DNA of 64,000 nucleotides from Evernia prunastri. Taxonomy: Eukaryota; Ascomycota; Lecanoromycetes; Lecanorales; Parmeliaceae. Of this stretch, positions 11,279-24,083 are shown piece by piece. The stretch covers positions 217,518 to 281,517 of the forward strand of contig NKYR01000046.1 in NCBI GenBank assembly GCA_003184365.1, in the 5' to 3' direction. The notes under the pieces were generated by a model, which was not told the origin of the DNA, searched no databases, and saw only the letters and a program-made list of their open reading frames with translations. A program made the position numbers and the translations under genes. Numbering within the stretch: the stretch's first letter is position 1; each line of letters begins with the position of its first letter.

Positions 11279-13570
11279 ATGACCAACGAAGGCTCTCCCG
11301 GAGCCCCACACCTCTCATACTCGAACCCTACCTCCGGTATTATGCCACGGCGGTCTTCTTACGCATCAGTAGCCGCCGGAACAGCGGGGGCCTCGTCTAC
11401 TTCCGGACATCTACCGCGCATAGTGAATACAGGTTCATATACACACTCCACAAGCTTAGATCAGCCATCAAGGATACCTCAACCCATCTCTGATCCCGAT
11501 ACGCGTGGGGAAGGAGGAATGGATATACCAAGCTCGTGGGGAAGAGGAAGTAGCTTCTCAAGTCCGCGATTCCCAAGTCAAAGCTATGGTTCTGCCGGTA
11601 TATTGGGATTCTTCGAGCCATCGTACCTTAAAGAGTCGAAGTACATGGAGAAATTGAAAGCTGCGCACAAGGCCAAGCTGGCAGCTCAGGCCGACGAGCT
11701 CCTTACTCGATCCTCTAAGCCGGGGTCTCTCTCAACCAGCTCCAGCAGCGTCAGCCTACATAAAATGGCACCTTCGCATCGAGGCATGACATATGAGATC
11801 ATTGAACGTCAGCCTGAAGTTGAGGATGATGGACTGACACCACTACCTTCGAAATGGGCAGAAACGGACAAAAACCCGGGGCTGGAGATATCGGCAGATG
11901 GCCAGGACGTCAAATTTGTTGGACCTTCGAAGACACTTGACCATGAGGCTGCTTCTACCAGATCGGACAACCCCATGCCTGCACAATGCGGTATCTACTA
12001 CTACGAAGTCAGCATAATATCAAAAGGCAAGGAGGGCATGATTGGAGTTGGATTTTCCGGCGCGCATGCATCTTTAGAGAAGCTCCCTGGCTGGGAGCCG
12101 GATAGCTGGGCGTATCATGGAGATGATGGGAAGTCGTTTTGTGCTGCAACCCCAGGGAAGCCTTACGGGCCTACTTTTACGTCTGGGGATGTCATAGGCT
12201 GTGGTGTCAATTTTATGAAGGGTAGTGCCTTCTTTACTAAGAACGGGGTTTTCCAAGGTAAGTGGGTCTACGACGCTTGGGTTTCATTGCTAAATTGAAA
12301 TAAGGAAATGCATTTAAGGATCTCAGAGACATCAGGGTTTACCCATCCGTGGGCATGAAACGGCCGCACGCCCATCTGAGTGTCAATTTTGGTCAAAGAC
12401 CTTTCATGTTTGAAATCGATCGAATGGTGTCAGTACGTTAGACGTCCGTATTAAAATTGTGGGCAAGCTGCTCACAGGCAATAGCACGAGAGACAAAGTA
12501 TAATCGACGAGATTAATGCCGCGGACGTATCGAATCTACATCCTCCTTTAAATAAAGATGAGCTATGTAAGGCGCTGGTGGCTCAGTACCTTTCCCATGA
12601 TGGCTATGTCGAAACGGCTAGAGCGTTTGCAAGTGAAGTACGAGCAGAAGCAACAACGCTCAGAGGCACCCCCGAACCGAAATTAGAGGGCTACCTGTCC
12701 GTGGAGGAAGACCATGATGCTATGAACAGGCAACGTAAGAGTCATCCCGAGTATCATACCAGTTCATCCGACTAATCACCTCGCAGAAATTCGCGCTTCC
12801 ATTCTCGATGGCGACGTCGACAAAGCCATCAAACTCACCAACGCCTTTTACCCGCACGTTCTAGAAGCAAACCCCCAAATTTACTTCAAGCTCCGCTGCC
12901 GCAAGTTCATAGAGATGATGCGCCAAAGTACTGATTTGCTCAACAATTCTACATCTAAACAGACCAAATCCACCGCCGCAAACGGTCACTCAACAGCAGT
13001 TTCGGATGACGGCTTCGAACCTGACATGGATCTTGACGAGCCTATTACACCCAAGGATGGCAGCCATCACAACAATGACGATTGGGACAGGATGGATACG
13101 GAAGAAGCGGTTGGAGGGGACAACTGGGGATTGAGGTATCAGACATTGCTAGAGGTTATAATACGCTACGGGCAGGAGCTTAAGCATGAGTTCAAAGACG
13201 ATCACAGTAAGCATGTAACAGACACTTTTACGGACATTTTTTCGATGTTTTCCTACTCCGATCCAAGGAAGAGTCCGCAGGGCAGACTGTTGGAGAGCGA
13301 GCAGCGGGTGCCGGTCGCGGAGGGGTTGAACAGCGCTATCTTGGGTAAGCTTCCGCTCTCCAGGCGTTGATGGCTATCCGGAAGGAAAGGCGAATATGCA
13401 TGCTGACAGCCAAAACAGTGTCCCTGGGCAAATCATCCTCGACGGCGCTGGAACGGCTGTACAAACAGACCGTGGTGCTGGTGGACATGATCAGCGAAGA
13501 CGGCGGATCGGGCTCTTTCATCAACGTGCGCAACTTGCTGCAGTTGAGTCGGAGGCCAGGGCGGCAGTGA
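11279..13570 (+). CDS. GID1: GID/CTLH E3 ligase subunit Gid1/Vid30 (RanBPM-like SPRY-LisH-CTLH-CRA protein)
   Basis: Scaffold subunit of the GID/CTLH ubiquitin ligase, which in yeast degrades gluconeogenic enzymes on glucose return. Five exons (11279-12257, 12305-12426, 12485-12734, 12787-13344, 13419-13570) join to 686 residues. After a Ser-rich N-terminus comes a SPRY domain (CGIYYYEVSIISKGKEGMIG, GWEPDSWAYHGDDG, GDVIGCGVNFMKGSAFFTKNG, VYPSVGMK, VNFG), then LisH (ELCKALVAQYLSHDGYVETA), CTLH (IRASILDGDVDKAIKLTNAF, FKLRCRKFIEMM) and CRA (LEVIIRYGQELKHEF, FSMFSYSDP, ALERLYKQTVVLVDMI). The CTLH to CRA linker is acidic and low complexity. All introns are about 50-75 nt. Domain order and completeness make the call firm. 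Confidence 0.95.
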
Positions 13571-14384
13571 TTTGCGCTTTCCCTTTTTTCTCCCCTCGAG
13601 CGAGGGAGTCGCCGGGGAAGGGAATTAGCATGGATACAGATTGGAGCGGGGAGTTTTGGTTAGCCTTTATGAAAGTGAATGGCCCGAACCCAGGGAGGCT
13701 GATTGTCTCTCCGCTGTTGCTTGCATTGAGGGGTGGGGGAGAGGTAGAGGGTTTTAGGGGAGTGTAGATAGATACTATTGCATATGAACAGAGATCACTT
13801 TACTCTTTATGATGACATACCACTCAGACTAGGCATGGCAACAGTACCTTGAAGTACCTGGGGGGCAAAAAAAGGAACCCCTCGGAACGGGGGAGACGGG
13901 AGCGTGCTCACTTTGAGCGGGTGGAAGCCCTAAACCCTAGATTTCGTTGACTAGATCAAAGTAGGCAAGTGTTTCCCTATGGTGGCAAATTTACATCTTT
14001 CTTTTTTCTTTCTTTCATCCGAGGGATCGGATATTCTAGAGTATGTAATAAGTTACTTTATCTAAGGTAAAGGTATGCTTTGGGTGGGCTCTAGTAAGTT
14101 TAAACGATGCTCTGTTGCATCATTACAGTAAAGTAGTATATCTGTATTTCTCTTACCCTTTCCCTTTACCTTCCCATCTACCTGCGATGGCTTGCGAGCA
14201 GCATCATTACTTTATACTTGTCTCGTTTCACACGAACATCGTTTTGCATGTACTGGTTACATGATACATGCTTCAAGATATATTCTTATTGTTGTTGACG
14301 AGGGGGGCTTTTCTGGTGTCGGAATTCTCCTTCGTTCCCTTCCTCTTTTTTTCCTGTGCTCTCTTTTCAACTAGAGCGGTCATT
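13571..14384. other. intergenic, promoter of MFS gene
   Basis: Contains T/C-rich runs around 13999-14018 and short GTAAGGTA-like motifs; no gene seen. Confidence 0.5.
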
Positions 14385-16193
14385 ATGACTCGGGATATTT
14401 TGGCGTGGAGTTCGAGAGATGCGTCCAGAGCGCCGCCGCTTTTGAGATATAGATCTTCCTATTCCTTCATCCTCGGTACTGTTTGTATCGGCGTTTTTAC
14501 CGTATGTTCTGTTTGTATCATTTGCCCACTATCAAACAAGAAAGGATGTTGTAATAGTCGCTGAAGGGCCGGACTAATCTCTTTTCTTGGTTAGGACATT
14601 TTTCTCTACGGAATAGTAAGTTGATCTTGATCATATATCTCCTGCCACCGTCAGTATATACTGACCTTCTTGTTTAGATCGTTCCAGTAATACCATTTGC
14701 ATTGACCACCCGTGTCGGTGTAGCTGAGAAAGATGGTACGACCGGAAAACACTCATCTCCCAATCTTTTCTGCCATTGATCTTGGTAACTCATAGTCCAA
14801 CACTGGGTCTCCGTCCTCCTCGCTGTCTACGGCGCCGCTGTCATCGGTGCTTCTCGTAACTGCCCCCCCCCCCGTTGCCTCCCCAATCTAACCGACAGCG
14901 GACTAAATCCTGGCAGCCATATGCGGCTACCTTGCTGACCACACGCCCTCTCGACGTCTCCCCCTCCTTGTCGGACTCTTCGCCCTTCTCGGCTCAACCC
15001 TCTTATTTTGTCTTGGCAAGACTCTCGCTCTTCTCGTCGTCGGCCGCTTACTGCAAGGGTTTTCCGCCGCCATCGTCTGGACGGTCGGACTCGCCCTTCT
15101 GGCCGACACTGTGGGCCGCGACATGGTTGGGCAGGCGATGGGCTATGTGAGTCTGAGTATGTCTGTGGCGGTACTGGTCGGCCCGTTGCTGGGGGGCGTT
15201 GTGTATGCGCGCGCGGGGTACTATAGCGTTTTCTACATGGCGTTCGGCTTGATCGTTCTGGACGTCATTCTCAGAGTGGTCTTGGTGGAGAAGAAGATTG
15301 CGAAGCAATGGATGCCACCAGAACCCGAGATTTCCTCGCCTTCGCCTCCGCCTCCACCAACCCTATCCGAGAAAACCTCGGACCTACCACTCCCAAGCGA
15401 TGACCCCGAGCACCCATCGTCTACACTACCACCACCACCAGCAGAACCCTCCGCCACCCCCTTGCCAACCCCCCCACCCAAACACCGCCTACCCCCCATC
15501 TTCACCCTCCTCGCCTCCCGCCGCCTCCTCGCCGCCCTCCTCTGCACCTTCATCCAATCCACCCTCCTCACAGCCTGGGACGCCGTCCTCCCCCTGCACG
15601 TCCACCTCCTCTTCAACTGGTCCTCCACGGGAGGCGGCCTCATCTTCCTGCCCCTGATCCTCCCCTCCTTCGCCGCGCCCCTCGTCGGCCGCTGGAGCGA
15701 CACGCGCGGGCCCCGCGTCCCCACCGCCGCCGGCTTCGCCCTCGCCCTGCCCTTCCTCGTCGCCCTCCGCGCCGTCGACGGAGCCGGCGTCGCCCAGGTC
15801 GTCCTCCTCTGCGCGCTGCTAGCTTGCCTCGGCGCCGCGCTCAGCATGGCTATGACGCCTTTGCTCGCGGAGATTGCGTACATTGTTGATGTGAAAGAGG
15901 GGTCGCACCCGGGGGTCTTCGGCCAAAGGGGCGCGTACGCGATGGCGTATGGGCTGTTTAATACCGCGTACGCGGGGGGGATGCTGGTTGGGCCGATATG
16001 GGGCGGGTTCGTGGTGCAGGGGTTTGGGTGGGGGACTTTGGGGTGGTCGTTGGCTGTGTTGGCGGGCGTGGGGGCGGGGGTCGCGGCGGTGATGGTTGGG
16101 GGGTGGGTTGGGAGGGGGAGGGGGAGGGAAAGTGAGAGTCGGGCGGCGGTTGGGGATACGGCTGGTTGGCGGAAGCGGGAGGATGAGGTGTAG
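14385..16193 (+). CDS. MFS transporter (DHA1-like drug:H+ antiporter family)
   Basis: Integral plasma- or vacuolar-membrane transporter; the substrate cannot be told. Five exons (14385-14501, 14595-14615, 14678-14735, 14796-14846, 14917-16193) join exactly to 507 residues; the second exon is only 21 nt and encodes DIFLYGI. TM1 ends in DIFLYGIIVPVIPFAL, a hallmark of this family; TM2 is VQHWVSVLLAVYGAAVI; motif A is GYLADHTPSRR. Then LLVVGRLLQGFSAAIVWT, GQAMGYVSLSMSVAVLVGPLLGG (motif C-like) and a central Pro-rich cytosolic loop before the second six-helix half (APLVGRWSD). The stretch 15300-15900 is extremely C-rich at wobble positions compared with the rest of the window. The nearest polyketide genes are 37 kb away, so I do not tie it to them. 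Confidence 0.88.
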
Positions 16194-16465
16194 GGGCTAT
16201 GGCCGGGGCGGGTGATGAGCGGATGAGTTGTGGGAGCATAAAGAGTTGCATTGGATGGATGCATTGGGTAAGGCGGGAATATTCTGATTTCATTTTCTCT
16301 GAATCTCAATTCAATATTATCTTCATCGCCATCTTTTGACGTGATTTCTCATCAAGTATCCACCACTTGGTTCCGGAACATTATCCAGGAGGCAGTCGTT
16401 CAAATCTGCCGGAAATATCAATTTTGAAGGCACCCTGGCTTTTCCTGTTCCCACGCGCCCTTGTT

Positions 16466-18373
16466 TCATGAGTAGAGCTTCTTGTCGAAGCTATGGAGCC
16501 CATGAACATTGCCCTCCGCCTGCGCACTCACGGTCCGCAGCTCAAACCGCACCTTGCCATCTTGGACGCCTCTCCTCAGCTCCCCCAAGCTCTTAACGCC
16601 GATATCTTGCAGACTGTGCTGCAGCCCGGCTAGCAGATACGGCACGAACTTCGTCACGGACCCTCGGTCCAGCACGCTGCCTGACACTCCCTGCGCGACA
16701 AGGAGCCTGTCACCCTCGCTGAAGTACCGAGCTGTTCCTGCGTTGGATTGTTTGGAGGTCTTGGTGTGCGCCCCGGCTTTCTTGTCCTCCATGGCGTCAA
16801 TGCTGCCCATCCCTCTATATGCTTTGACGAGTTGACCTTCGCGGCTGACGAAATAGTTTCCTGGCGACTCGGTAGTGCCTGCCAATAGCCCTCCCATCAT
16901 CACTGTACTTGCACCTAGAGCGAGGCCTTTGACGATGTGTCCCACGTTCTGTATTCCGCCATCGGCGATGCACGGAACACCAAATTTCGCAGCAAAGCCA
17001 GAAACATTAAAGACAGACGCAGCTTGCGGTCGGCCAACAGCCATAACTTCTTGCGTTATGCAAGCGGAGCCCGAACCCATCCCAATTCTCAGACCGTCCA
17101 CACCGGCAGCAATCAGGGAGGCGGCCTGTGCTACGGTGACAACGTTGCCCCCTATTACATCTAGATCTGGGTGCTCTTTCTTTATATATTTGATCATTTC
17201 GATCTGGAAGATTGAATTGCCTTGCGACGAGTCGAGGATGACTATATCAAGACCCGCATCTGCGAGTTTCTTGAGTCGGTCTTTGTCTTCTGGTCGTGTA
17301 CCGATCGCGGCGGCGCAAATGAGTTGCTTCGAATGTGGGAGCTTGGAGGCAAGAGGATAGTGTAGGTTTTTCATGAGGTCGGAGCGGGAGAGGAGGGAGA
17401 TCAGGTGGTTATTCGTGGGGTCGACGATAGGGAGTTTGCCCTTCTTGGACTTTGAGAGAACGGCGTTGGCTTCGGTCAGAGTCGTGCCAGAGGGGGCAGT
17501 GACGAGGTCGGTGGACATGACGGTTGTGACAGGGTCGGAGACGTCAGGGTGGAATTGGATGTCGCGGGTCGTTATCATGCCGATCAAGGGCGAGCTGAGA
17601 GACCCATTTTCTGTTCAAAGTCAGCTGCTGGGACGTTTCTCGGCGGGTTGCAGCAAAAGTCAAAGTTGGCGCTTTCTCATAGGGTTGAAGAATGTGTCTC
17701 CGCAGTACGATGAGATCGTTTTGGATGAACGAAAGTTATTTGTATTTGTTTGATAATCATAGAAAGGCAGACAGCGAACAGCGTAAATTCTGAACGGGAA
17801 GACTGACCGGTCACCGGGAATCCACCAAATCCCCACTTCTCCTTCAGTGCCTTCGCTTCCCCTACGGTTGTCTTTGGTGAAAGTACGACAGGGTCCAGGA
17901 TGAAGCCATTCTCGAATCTTTTGACCTTTCGAACCATTTCTGCTTGATCCTCTGCAGAGCAGTTGTGATGTACTACTCCTAATCCTCCTAGTAGAGCCAT
18001 ATGGATCGCCATCGAGTGCTCGGTGACCGTGTCCATGGGAGAAGAGACCAAAGGTGTCTTGAGGGTGATTCGCTTGGTTACGGGGGTGTCTAAAGCGACA
18101 TCTGAGGCAGCAAAGCCTGAAATGAGAGGTCAGCGAGCGACTCGGAGACCACGGCGGCTGGAAAGTACCGATGTAGCCAGGAAGCACCAGGAAATCATTG
18201 TATGTCAACCCGCCGTTGATCCTAGAATCCAGCAGTGTTTTCGCGTCAAGGCCGTCACCATTCGAGTAGGGCTCATCTCGGAGAACTTCGAGTGCTTTTG
18301 TGTAGTCCAGGATCTTCTGTTCCGGCATCAGGTGGGAAGTGCCGTTACTCGAGTCTCCATTTGTGAGGGTCAT
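16466..18373 (-). CDS. IMD: inosine-5'-monophosphate dehydrogenase
   Basis: NAD-dependent oxidation of IMP to XMP, the committed step of GTP synthesis. Exons 18373-18169, 18116-17808, 17610-16466 join to 552 residues. Seen in order: GLTYNDFLVLPGYIG, SPMDTVTEHSMAIHMALLGG, GVVHHNCSAEDQAEMV, tandem CBS domains (FILDPVVLSP..., GMITTRDIQF..., VTTVMSTDLVTA, LLSRSDLMKN), the barrel with DSSQGNS, VIGGNVV, the phosphate loop GLRIGMGSGSACITQE with the catalytic Cys, CIADGGIQNVGHIVKGLALG, the flap region YRGMGSIDAME and the KAGAHTKTSKQSNAGTARYF insertion normal for fungi, and VPYLLAGLQHSLQDIG. Intron 2 is about 200 nt. It shares a 490-bp divergent promoter region with the IQGAP gene. A standard housekeeping copy, with no sign of a resistance paralogue. 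Confidence 0.96.
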
Positions 18374-18864
18374 GGCGCAACGAGTGTCTTGATGATAGAT
18401 ATCTGATCAGAGTCCTTGATTGTTTATTAAGATTATAGTCAACTTGTGCCTTCAGACACAAAGGTTATGTTGACGGGTTGAAGTTACCTTCTCCCAAGAG
18501 AGAAGAAAAAGAAGGAAATTTAGCGGTGGACTTCGATATTTTGATAGTGGGGCCTCGGCCTTGGCGCGCTCAGTTGAGCCTAACACTTTGGGTTTAGCGG
18601 GAAAGAAGGTAAACAATGACGGTCAACATCGCGGTCTTCTCGTTTTATCCCATGCGCAAATAATCGTCAACCACCAATGAAAGAAAGGGTTTGCGAATTT
18701 GTTTACTGAGAATGCGCTTGACTGATAGGCCCTAACGATCGCGTCATCTGAGTGATCGATTGCTATTATCGGAGCATCTAGGCGAGGAATGCATATGTCA
18801 ATCTCCATTCAGCAGGAAGGGTCTACCGAGTAGTCGATGAAGCGAAGGAGTCGCAACTGATACC
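18374..18864. promoter_or_regulatory. divergent promoter region, IMPDH / IQGAP
   Basis: The 490 bp between two start codons that point away from each other must contain both core promoters. I see no recognisable operator. Confidence 0.5.
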
Positions 18865-21800
18865 ATGTCGTATCGCCAAGCTCCTCGCCAACCACAAGGC
18901 ACTGGTAACTCCCCAGGCAGGTCCAGCCCGTTGCGATACACGGCATCAAACGCCTCCACCAACTCTTCCGCATACTCCTCGTCCTCCAACCCTTTTATTC
19001 CAAGTCGCACAAGCACTATGTCTTCGACGGCATCGAGTATAAATCAGAATAATGGCGCGGGTCACAAACGTGGGATCAGCGAAACTTCTCCGACCCGGCC
19101 TTCAACAAGAGAGGGGATCAAAGAGCCCGAGTTTACAGCAGCAGCAGGATATAAGAGTGCTAGGCAGTCACTCAGACCGTTACCTCAAGCTCCCAATTCG
19201 TCTCCTCCTGCGCCTGTACTGAAACCTTATCAGTCGCAACCGTACGCCTCAGGTCCCACTGCACCGCCAAAATATCACTACGATGGGCCAGCCTACTCGT
19301 CTCCGGCAGCTGTATCACAACTTGGGCGGGCGAACTCTACAATGCTGGGTCGAACTGGGTCTGTAACACCAGTGACGTCTAGTGCTCAGAGGCATAAGCA
19401 CACAAGTTCAAGTCCTCACGGGCCGAATCTTACCTCGCCAGAGTTAAGCACTCTCAAGAATTCCTCCACAAGTCACTTGAGAACACTGTCCAACTTTGCT
19501 CAAAGCGGATCAAGTGAGGAATTTGCCATTACATCACCCGCAGTTGCTGGTCTATCAGGTCGCAGACAATTAAAAAGAACCGACTCTGCAAGAGCGGCAA
19601 AGAGCTCCGCAACACCTAATAGTGTTAGAGGATCGACTTGGTCAGAGAGCAATTGGATGGAAAAGCAAAGACAATTTCTGCAGGCCTATGAGTACCTTTG
19701 CCATATAGGGGAAGCTAAGGAATGGATAGAGGACATCATACATAAGCCCTTACCCCCAATTGTGCAGCTAGAGGAAGCCTTAAGGGACGGAGTCACGTTA
19801 GCGGAGATCGTGCAAGCCTTTTACCCTGACCAGCCGATACGAGTCTTTCGTAACCCCAAGCTTCAATTTCGTCACTCCGACAACATCGCCCTCTTCTTCA
19901 ATTTCTTGGCTGACATAGAACTTCCTGAGCTTTTTCGATTCGAGCTGATTGACCTATATGAGAAGAAAAACATCCCAAAGGTCATCTATTGCATACACGC
20001 TTTATCTTGGCTGCTCTTTCGAAAAGGTCTTGTGGATTTTCGGATTGGCAATCTGGTTGGGCAACTCGAATTCGAGCATCACGAACTTGAGGCGATGCAA
20101 AAAGGTCTAGACAGAGCAGGTATCAGCATGCCTAGTTTCTCTGGTATGGGGGCAAGCTTTGGCGCAGATCCAGAACCAAAGCCAGTACCTGAACCCGAGC
20201 CTGTCGAAAATGAAGACGAGAGGATAGCGCGAGAACTTGGAGAGCACGAATTTACAATCTTGGACTTGCAATCACAGATCAGAGGAGCCATTATCCGTAT
20301 GGGTCTCGGGGACCATATGCAGAGCTTTTGGGACGCGGAAGAAAAGCTTGTCGATCTACAGTCAATCATAAGAGGCAGGTGGGCCCGAGAGATCGCTGAA
20401 TACCGCTTAAGCATGAAGCATTTCGCCACTAATCTTCAGAGTGCCGCTCGGGGTTTCCTTGTACGAAGTCGGCAACGCTGCAAAGAAGAATGGTGGAGGG
20501 GCAGAGAGTGGGAGGTCATTACCCTGCAGAGTCTGGTGCGAGCCAGGAAAGCCAGGGTCGAGACACAGCATGTGAAGATACGCGCAAGAAGGGAAGAGTC
20601 TGGAGTTCGACTTTTGCAAGCAGCAATCCGGGGCGCACTTCAACGGCAAATCGTCGATAACCAGTTCAAAGAGACCAGAGCTGCTTCGGCCACTGTGAAC
20701 GGACTTCAAGCTGCAATCAGAGGAATGCTCCGACGTCGAAGTATGCAGCACGAACATTATAGCATCCACCGCGCGCAGGACACAATCACAAAATTGCAAG
20801 CAGCAGCACGAGCAGCCAACCACAGGCAGCGCCTGGCAAAACAGGCCAAGGCTCTCGAAGAAGCGCAGGATGCGATCACATCGTTGCAAGCAGCAGCCCG
20901 ATCTGCCAATCAGAGGCAGCGTCTGGTACAACAAGCGAGAGCTCTAGATGACCAAAAAGGGTCCGTGTGCTCGTTACAGTCACGATCGAGAGGGATACTT
21001 GTTCGGAGACAGCTTCAAGCGACTAGGAACGAGCTGTCCCTGCATGATAAATCGATCACGACTATCCTAGCTATTGCACGCGGGAGTCGCGTACGGCAGG
21101 ACATGCTTTGGGTTGGGTGCTCACTCAGCAATGCAGAGCAGGACATCTTGGCTCTTCAGGCTGTAGCTCGCGGCTGTTTGTTGCGTCGAAGGCACATCAC
21201 TGATCTCCAAGCCTTGAAGAAACACGTTCCGCAGGTCATCTCACTACAAGCCCACGTCCGGGGCCAAAATATTAGAGAACTCCAGCTCTGTCTGCGCGAG
21301 GACCTCTTTTCAAATACGACACAAATCATAGAGCTTCAGGCACTGTCTCGGGGACTGTTGATCAGATCGGATGTCGGCTACCTGCTCAGTCAGCTGGAAG
21401 ATGAAGAAGCGAGTGTAGCAGAGCTTCAGGCTGCGATTCGAGGCAAACAAGTCCGTGAGAGGTTTGCAGAGAAGCAGCGATTTTTTAAAGCCAATATGGC
21501 TAAGGTGGTCAAAGTTCAGAGCTTCATTCGGGGGAAAATACAAGGTGAAGCTTACAAGAGCCTGACAAGTGGTACGAATCCACCTGTTGGTACTGTCAAA
21601 GGCTTCGTGCATCTCCTCAATGACAGTGACTTTGACTTTGACGAAGAAGTGGAGTTCGAGAGGCTTCGAAAGACGGTGGTGCAGCACGTGCGGCAGAATG
21701 AAATGGCCGATCAGTACATTACTCAGCTGGACATCAAGATCGCACTTTTAGTCAAGAATAAGATCACTCTAGACGAAGTCGTCAAACACCAAAAGCATTT

Positions 21801-24083
21801 CGGTGGTGACGCCGGAAGCCTTCTCACAAACACGGAGATATCCTCCAAGGATCCTTTTGATCTCAAAGCTCTCAACAAGAACTCGAGAAGAAAGCTGGAG
21901 CACTATCAAGAACTTTTTTTCATACTACAGACTCAACCCCAGTACCTTGCTCGGCTCTTCAAAAGAATTCGAGAGCAAGCAACCGCCGAGAAGGAGTGTG
22001 AACGAATTAAGCATTTGATGATGGGGCTCTTTGGCTATGCACAGAAAAGGCGAGAGGAATACTATCTGGTCAAGCTCATCACACGATCAATGAAAGAAGA
22101 GACAGACAACTGTGCTTCCGTTCAGGAATATCTGAGAGGCAATTTCTTCTGGGCCAAGCTGTTTGGTGCCTACATCAAATCGCCCCGAGATCGCAAGTAC
22201 ATGAGAGACGTACTATCTCCGATCGTCAAAGACAGCATCATTGACAACCCGGAACTAGATCTTGAAAGCGATCCGATGCAGATTTACCTATCTGCTATAG
22301 AAAACGAGCAACTGCGCACCGGTCAAAGGAGCCAGCGAAGCCCAGACATACCGCGCGAGCAGGCCATCCGTGACCCAGAAACGAAGCGGACGTTTATTAC
22401 TCATCTTCAAGACCTTCGCGACATCGCGGACCAGTTCTTTGCTGCTTTGGACGACGGTCTGCAAAAGATGCCTTTTGGCGTGCGATACGTCGCCCAGCAA
22501 ATGTTTCAGAACCTCACCACTAGGTTTCAGCATGAAGAGCAGGGATACTTGTTGCAGATTGTCGGACATTGGGTGTGGAAGGCCTATCTCCACCCTGCCT
22601 TGACAGAACCTGAGAAGTTCGGGGTCATCGATCGAGGTTTATCACAGGGGCACAAGAAGAACCTTGGAGAAGTATCCAAAGTGGTCGGCCAAGTCGCCGC
22701 CGGCAGGCTATTTGGTAGCGAGAATGTCTTCCTTCAACCGCTCAACAGCTACGTTGGGGAATCAATAGAGCGTCTCGGCGAGACGTGGGGGAGCTGTGAG
22801 TTTCATGTTACTTGAGCCCCATTTGGACCTGCTGACAAATTTGTACCAGTAATCGACGTCGCGAATGCTGAGACCTACTTCGACATTGATGAGTTTAACG
22901 ACCTTTATTCACGGACAAAGCCCACTCTGTATATTAAAATGGCTGACATATTCGCGGTTCACCACCTGGTTGCAGCTGATGCATCATATATTTGCCCCAC
23001 GCGAGACGATATCTTACAGGAAGTCATTAAAGAGCTTGGTAGCGTCAAGAACAACGAGAACGAACTCATGAACGTCAGCAAGTCCGAGATTTCCCTCACC
23101 CTGAACCCCAAGCTGCACGAAGCCGAAGGTAAACTATGCCCATCCAAAAGTCTGCCAGGCGAGACTGACCTTATTTGATAGATCCCGAGGCTGAAGTCAA
23201 AGCACTTTTCATGGAGACCAAACGCTGTATATTATACCTCATCCGAGTGCAGTCGGGAGGCGACCTTATGGAGATAATGCTCAAGCCAATCACAATGGAA
23301 GACGAGGATCGATGGGAGGCATTGGTCCGGGATGAGCTTTCAGCTGGGAGTCACAAACGTGGCGCTTACGCGGAAGCGGGTACCATCACTGACATCGCAT
23401 CCATGAGCTATGCAGAGCTCAAGCGCACTGCTCTTGAGAACATCCTCCACCTCGAGCAATGTGGCCGCCTCACTCGCCATAACCACTACCAAGACCTACT
23501 CAATGCTATCGCAGTTGACATTCGAACAAAACATCGCCGACGTGTTCAGCGTCACAAAGAACTCGAGACCGTCAATCTTACCCTCGCCCGCCTCAGGGAC
23601 CAAGCCACGTATCTCGAACAGCAACTCAAAACCTACAATGACTACATCGAGCAAGCTATGGTGACTCTCCAGAACAAAAAAGGCAAAAAGCGCTTCTTGA
23701 TGCCTTTCACCAAACAATGGGACCATGAGCGCGAACTGCAACGCTCTGGCCGCGTGCCGAAGTTTGGGTCCTTCAAATATTCCGCCCAAGACCTTGCCAA
23801 TCGTGGTATTCTCGTGTCTTGGCAGGGATATAGTGAGCGTCAATGGGATAAGATCGACCTTACAATCTCTAGTAACGAGGTCGGCGTCTTCAACATCGAA
23901 GGAAGCAACGGGCCGATAGCGATGCCTGGAGCGACCGCGCAGATACCGCTAGACGATCTGCTGCAGGCGCAGTTCAACAACACGCAGTTTTTGGAATTCT
24001 TCCCCGATTGCAAGGTCAGGGTGAATGTAAATTTGTTCCTGCATTTGATCATGAGGAAGTTTTATAAGGACAAGGATGCATAG
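18865..24083 (+). CDS. RNG2: IQGAP-family cytokinesis scaffold (Rng2/Iqg1-like)
   Basis: Actomyosin-ring scaffold binding actin, calmodulin/myosin light chain and Rho-type GTPases at the division site or septum. Exons 18865-22795, 22850-23128, 23182-24083 join to 1703 residues. Residues 1-260 are Ser/Pro-rich and disordered. A calponin-homology domain starts near residue 268 (MEKQRQFLQAYEYLCHIGEAKEWIEDI, VIYCIHALSWLLFRKG). From about 475 to 900 there is a long ladder of IQ-type motifs (LQSAARGFLVRSR, LQAAIRGMLRRR, LQAVARGCLLRRR, LQAAIRGKQVRERF and others, spaced about 22-45 residues). The RasGAP-like GRD lies at about 915-1310 (DKLKALLVKNKITLDEVV-like, LMMGLFGYAQKRREEYYLVKL, YLRGNFFWAKLF), followed by the RGC-terminal region (LENILHLEQCGRL, VQRHKELETVNLTLARLRDQ). 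Complete and ordinary for the family. Confidence 0.95.

Noticed and set aside
14385..16193. MFS transporter as part of the polyketide cluster
   Set aside because: More than 35 kb and at least ten unrelated genes lie between.
15233..16309. 358-codon minus-strand frame
   Set aside because: Shadow of the GC-rich part of the MFS gene; Pro/Arg/Ser-rich with no family signal.
16466..18373. IMP dehydrogenase as a self-resistance gene of a mycophenolate-type cluster
   Set aside because: It is 38 kb from the PKS, sits among housekeeping genes and shows the ordinary fungal sequence, so it is most likely the only housekeeping copy.
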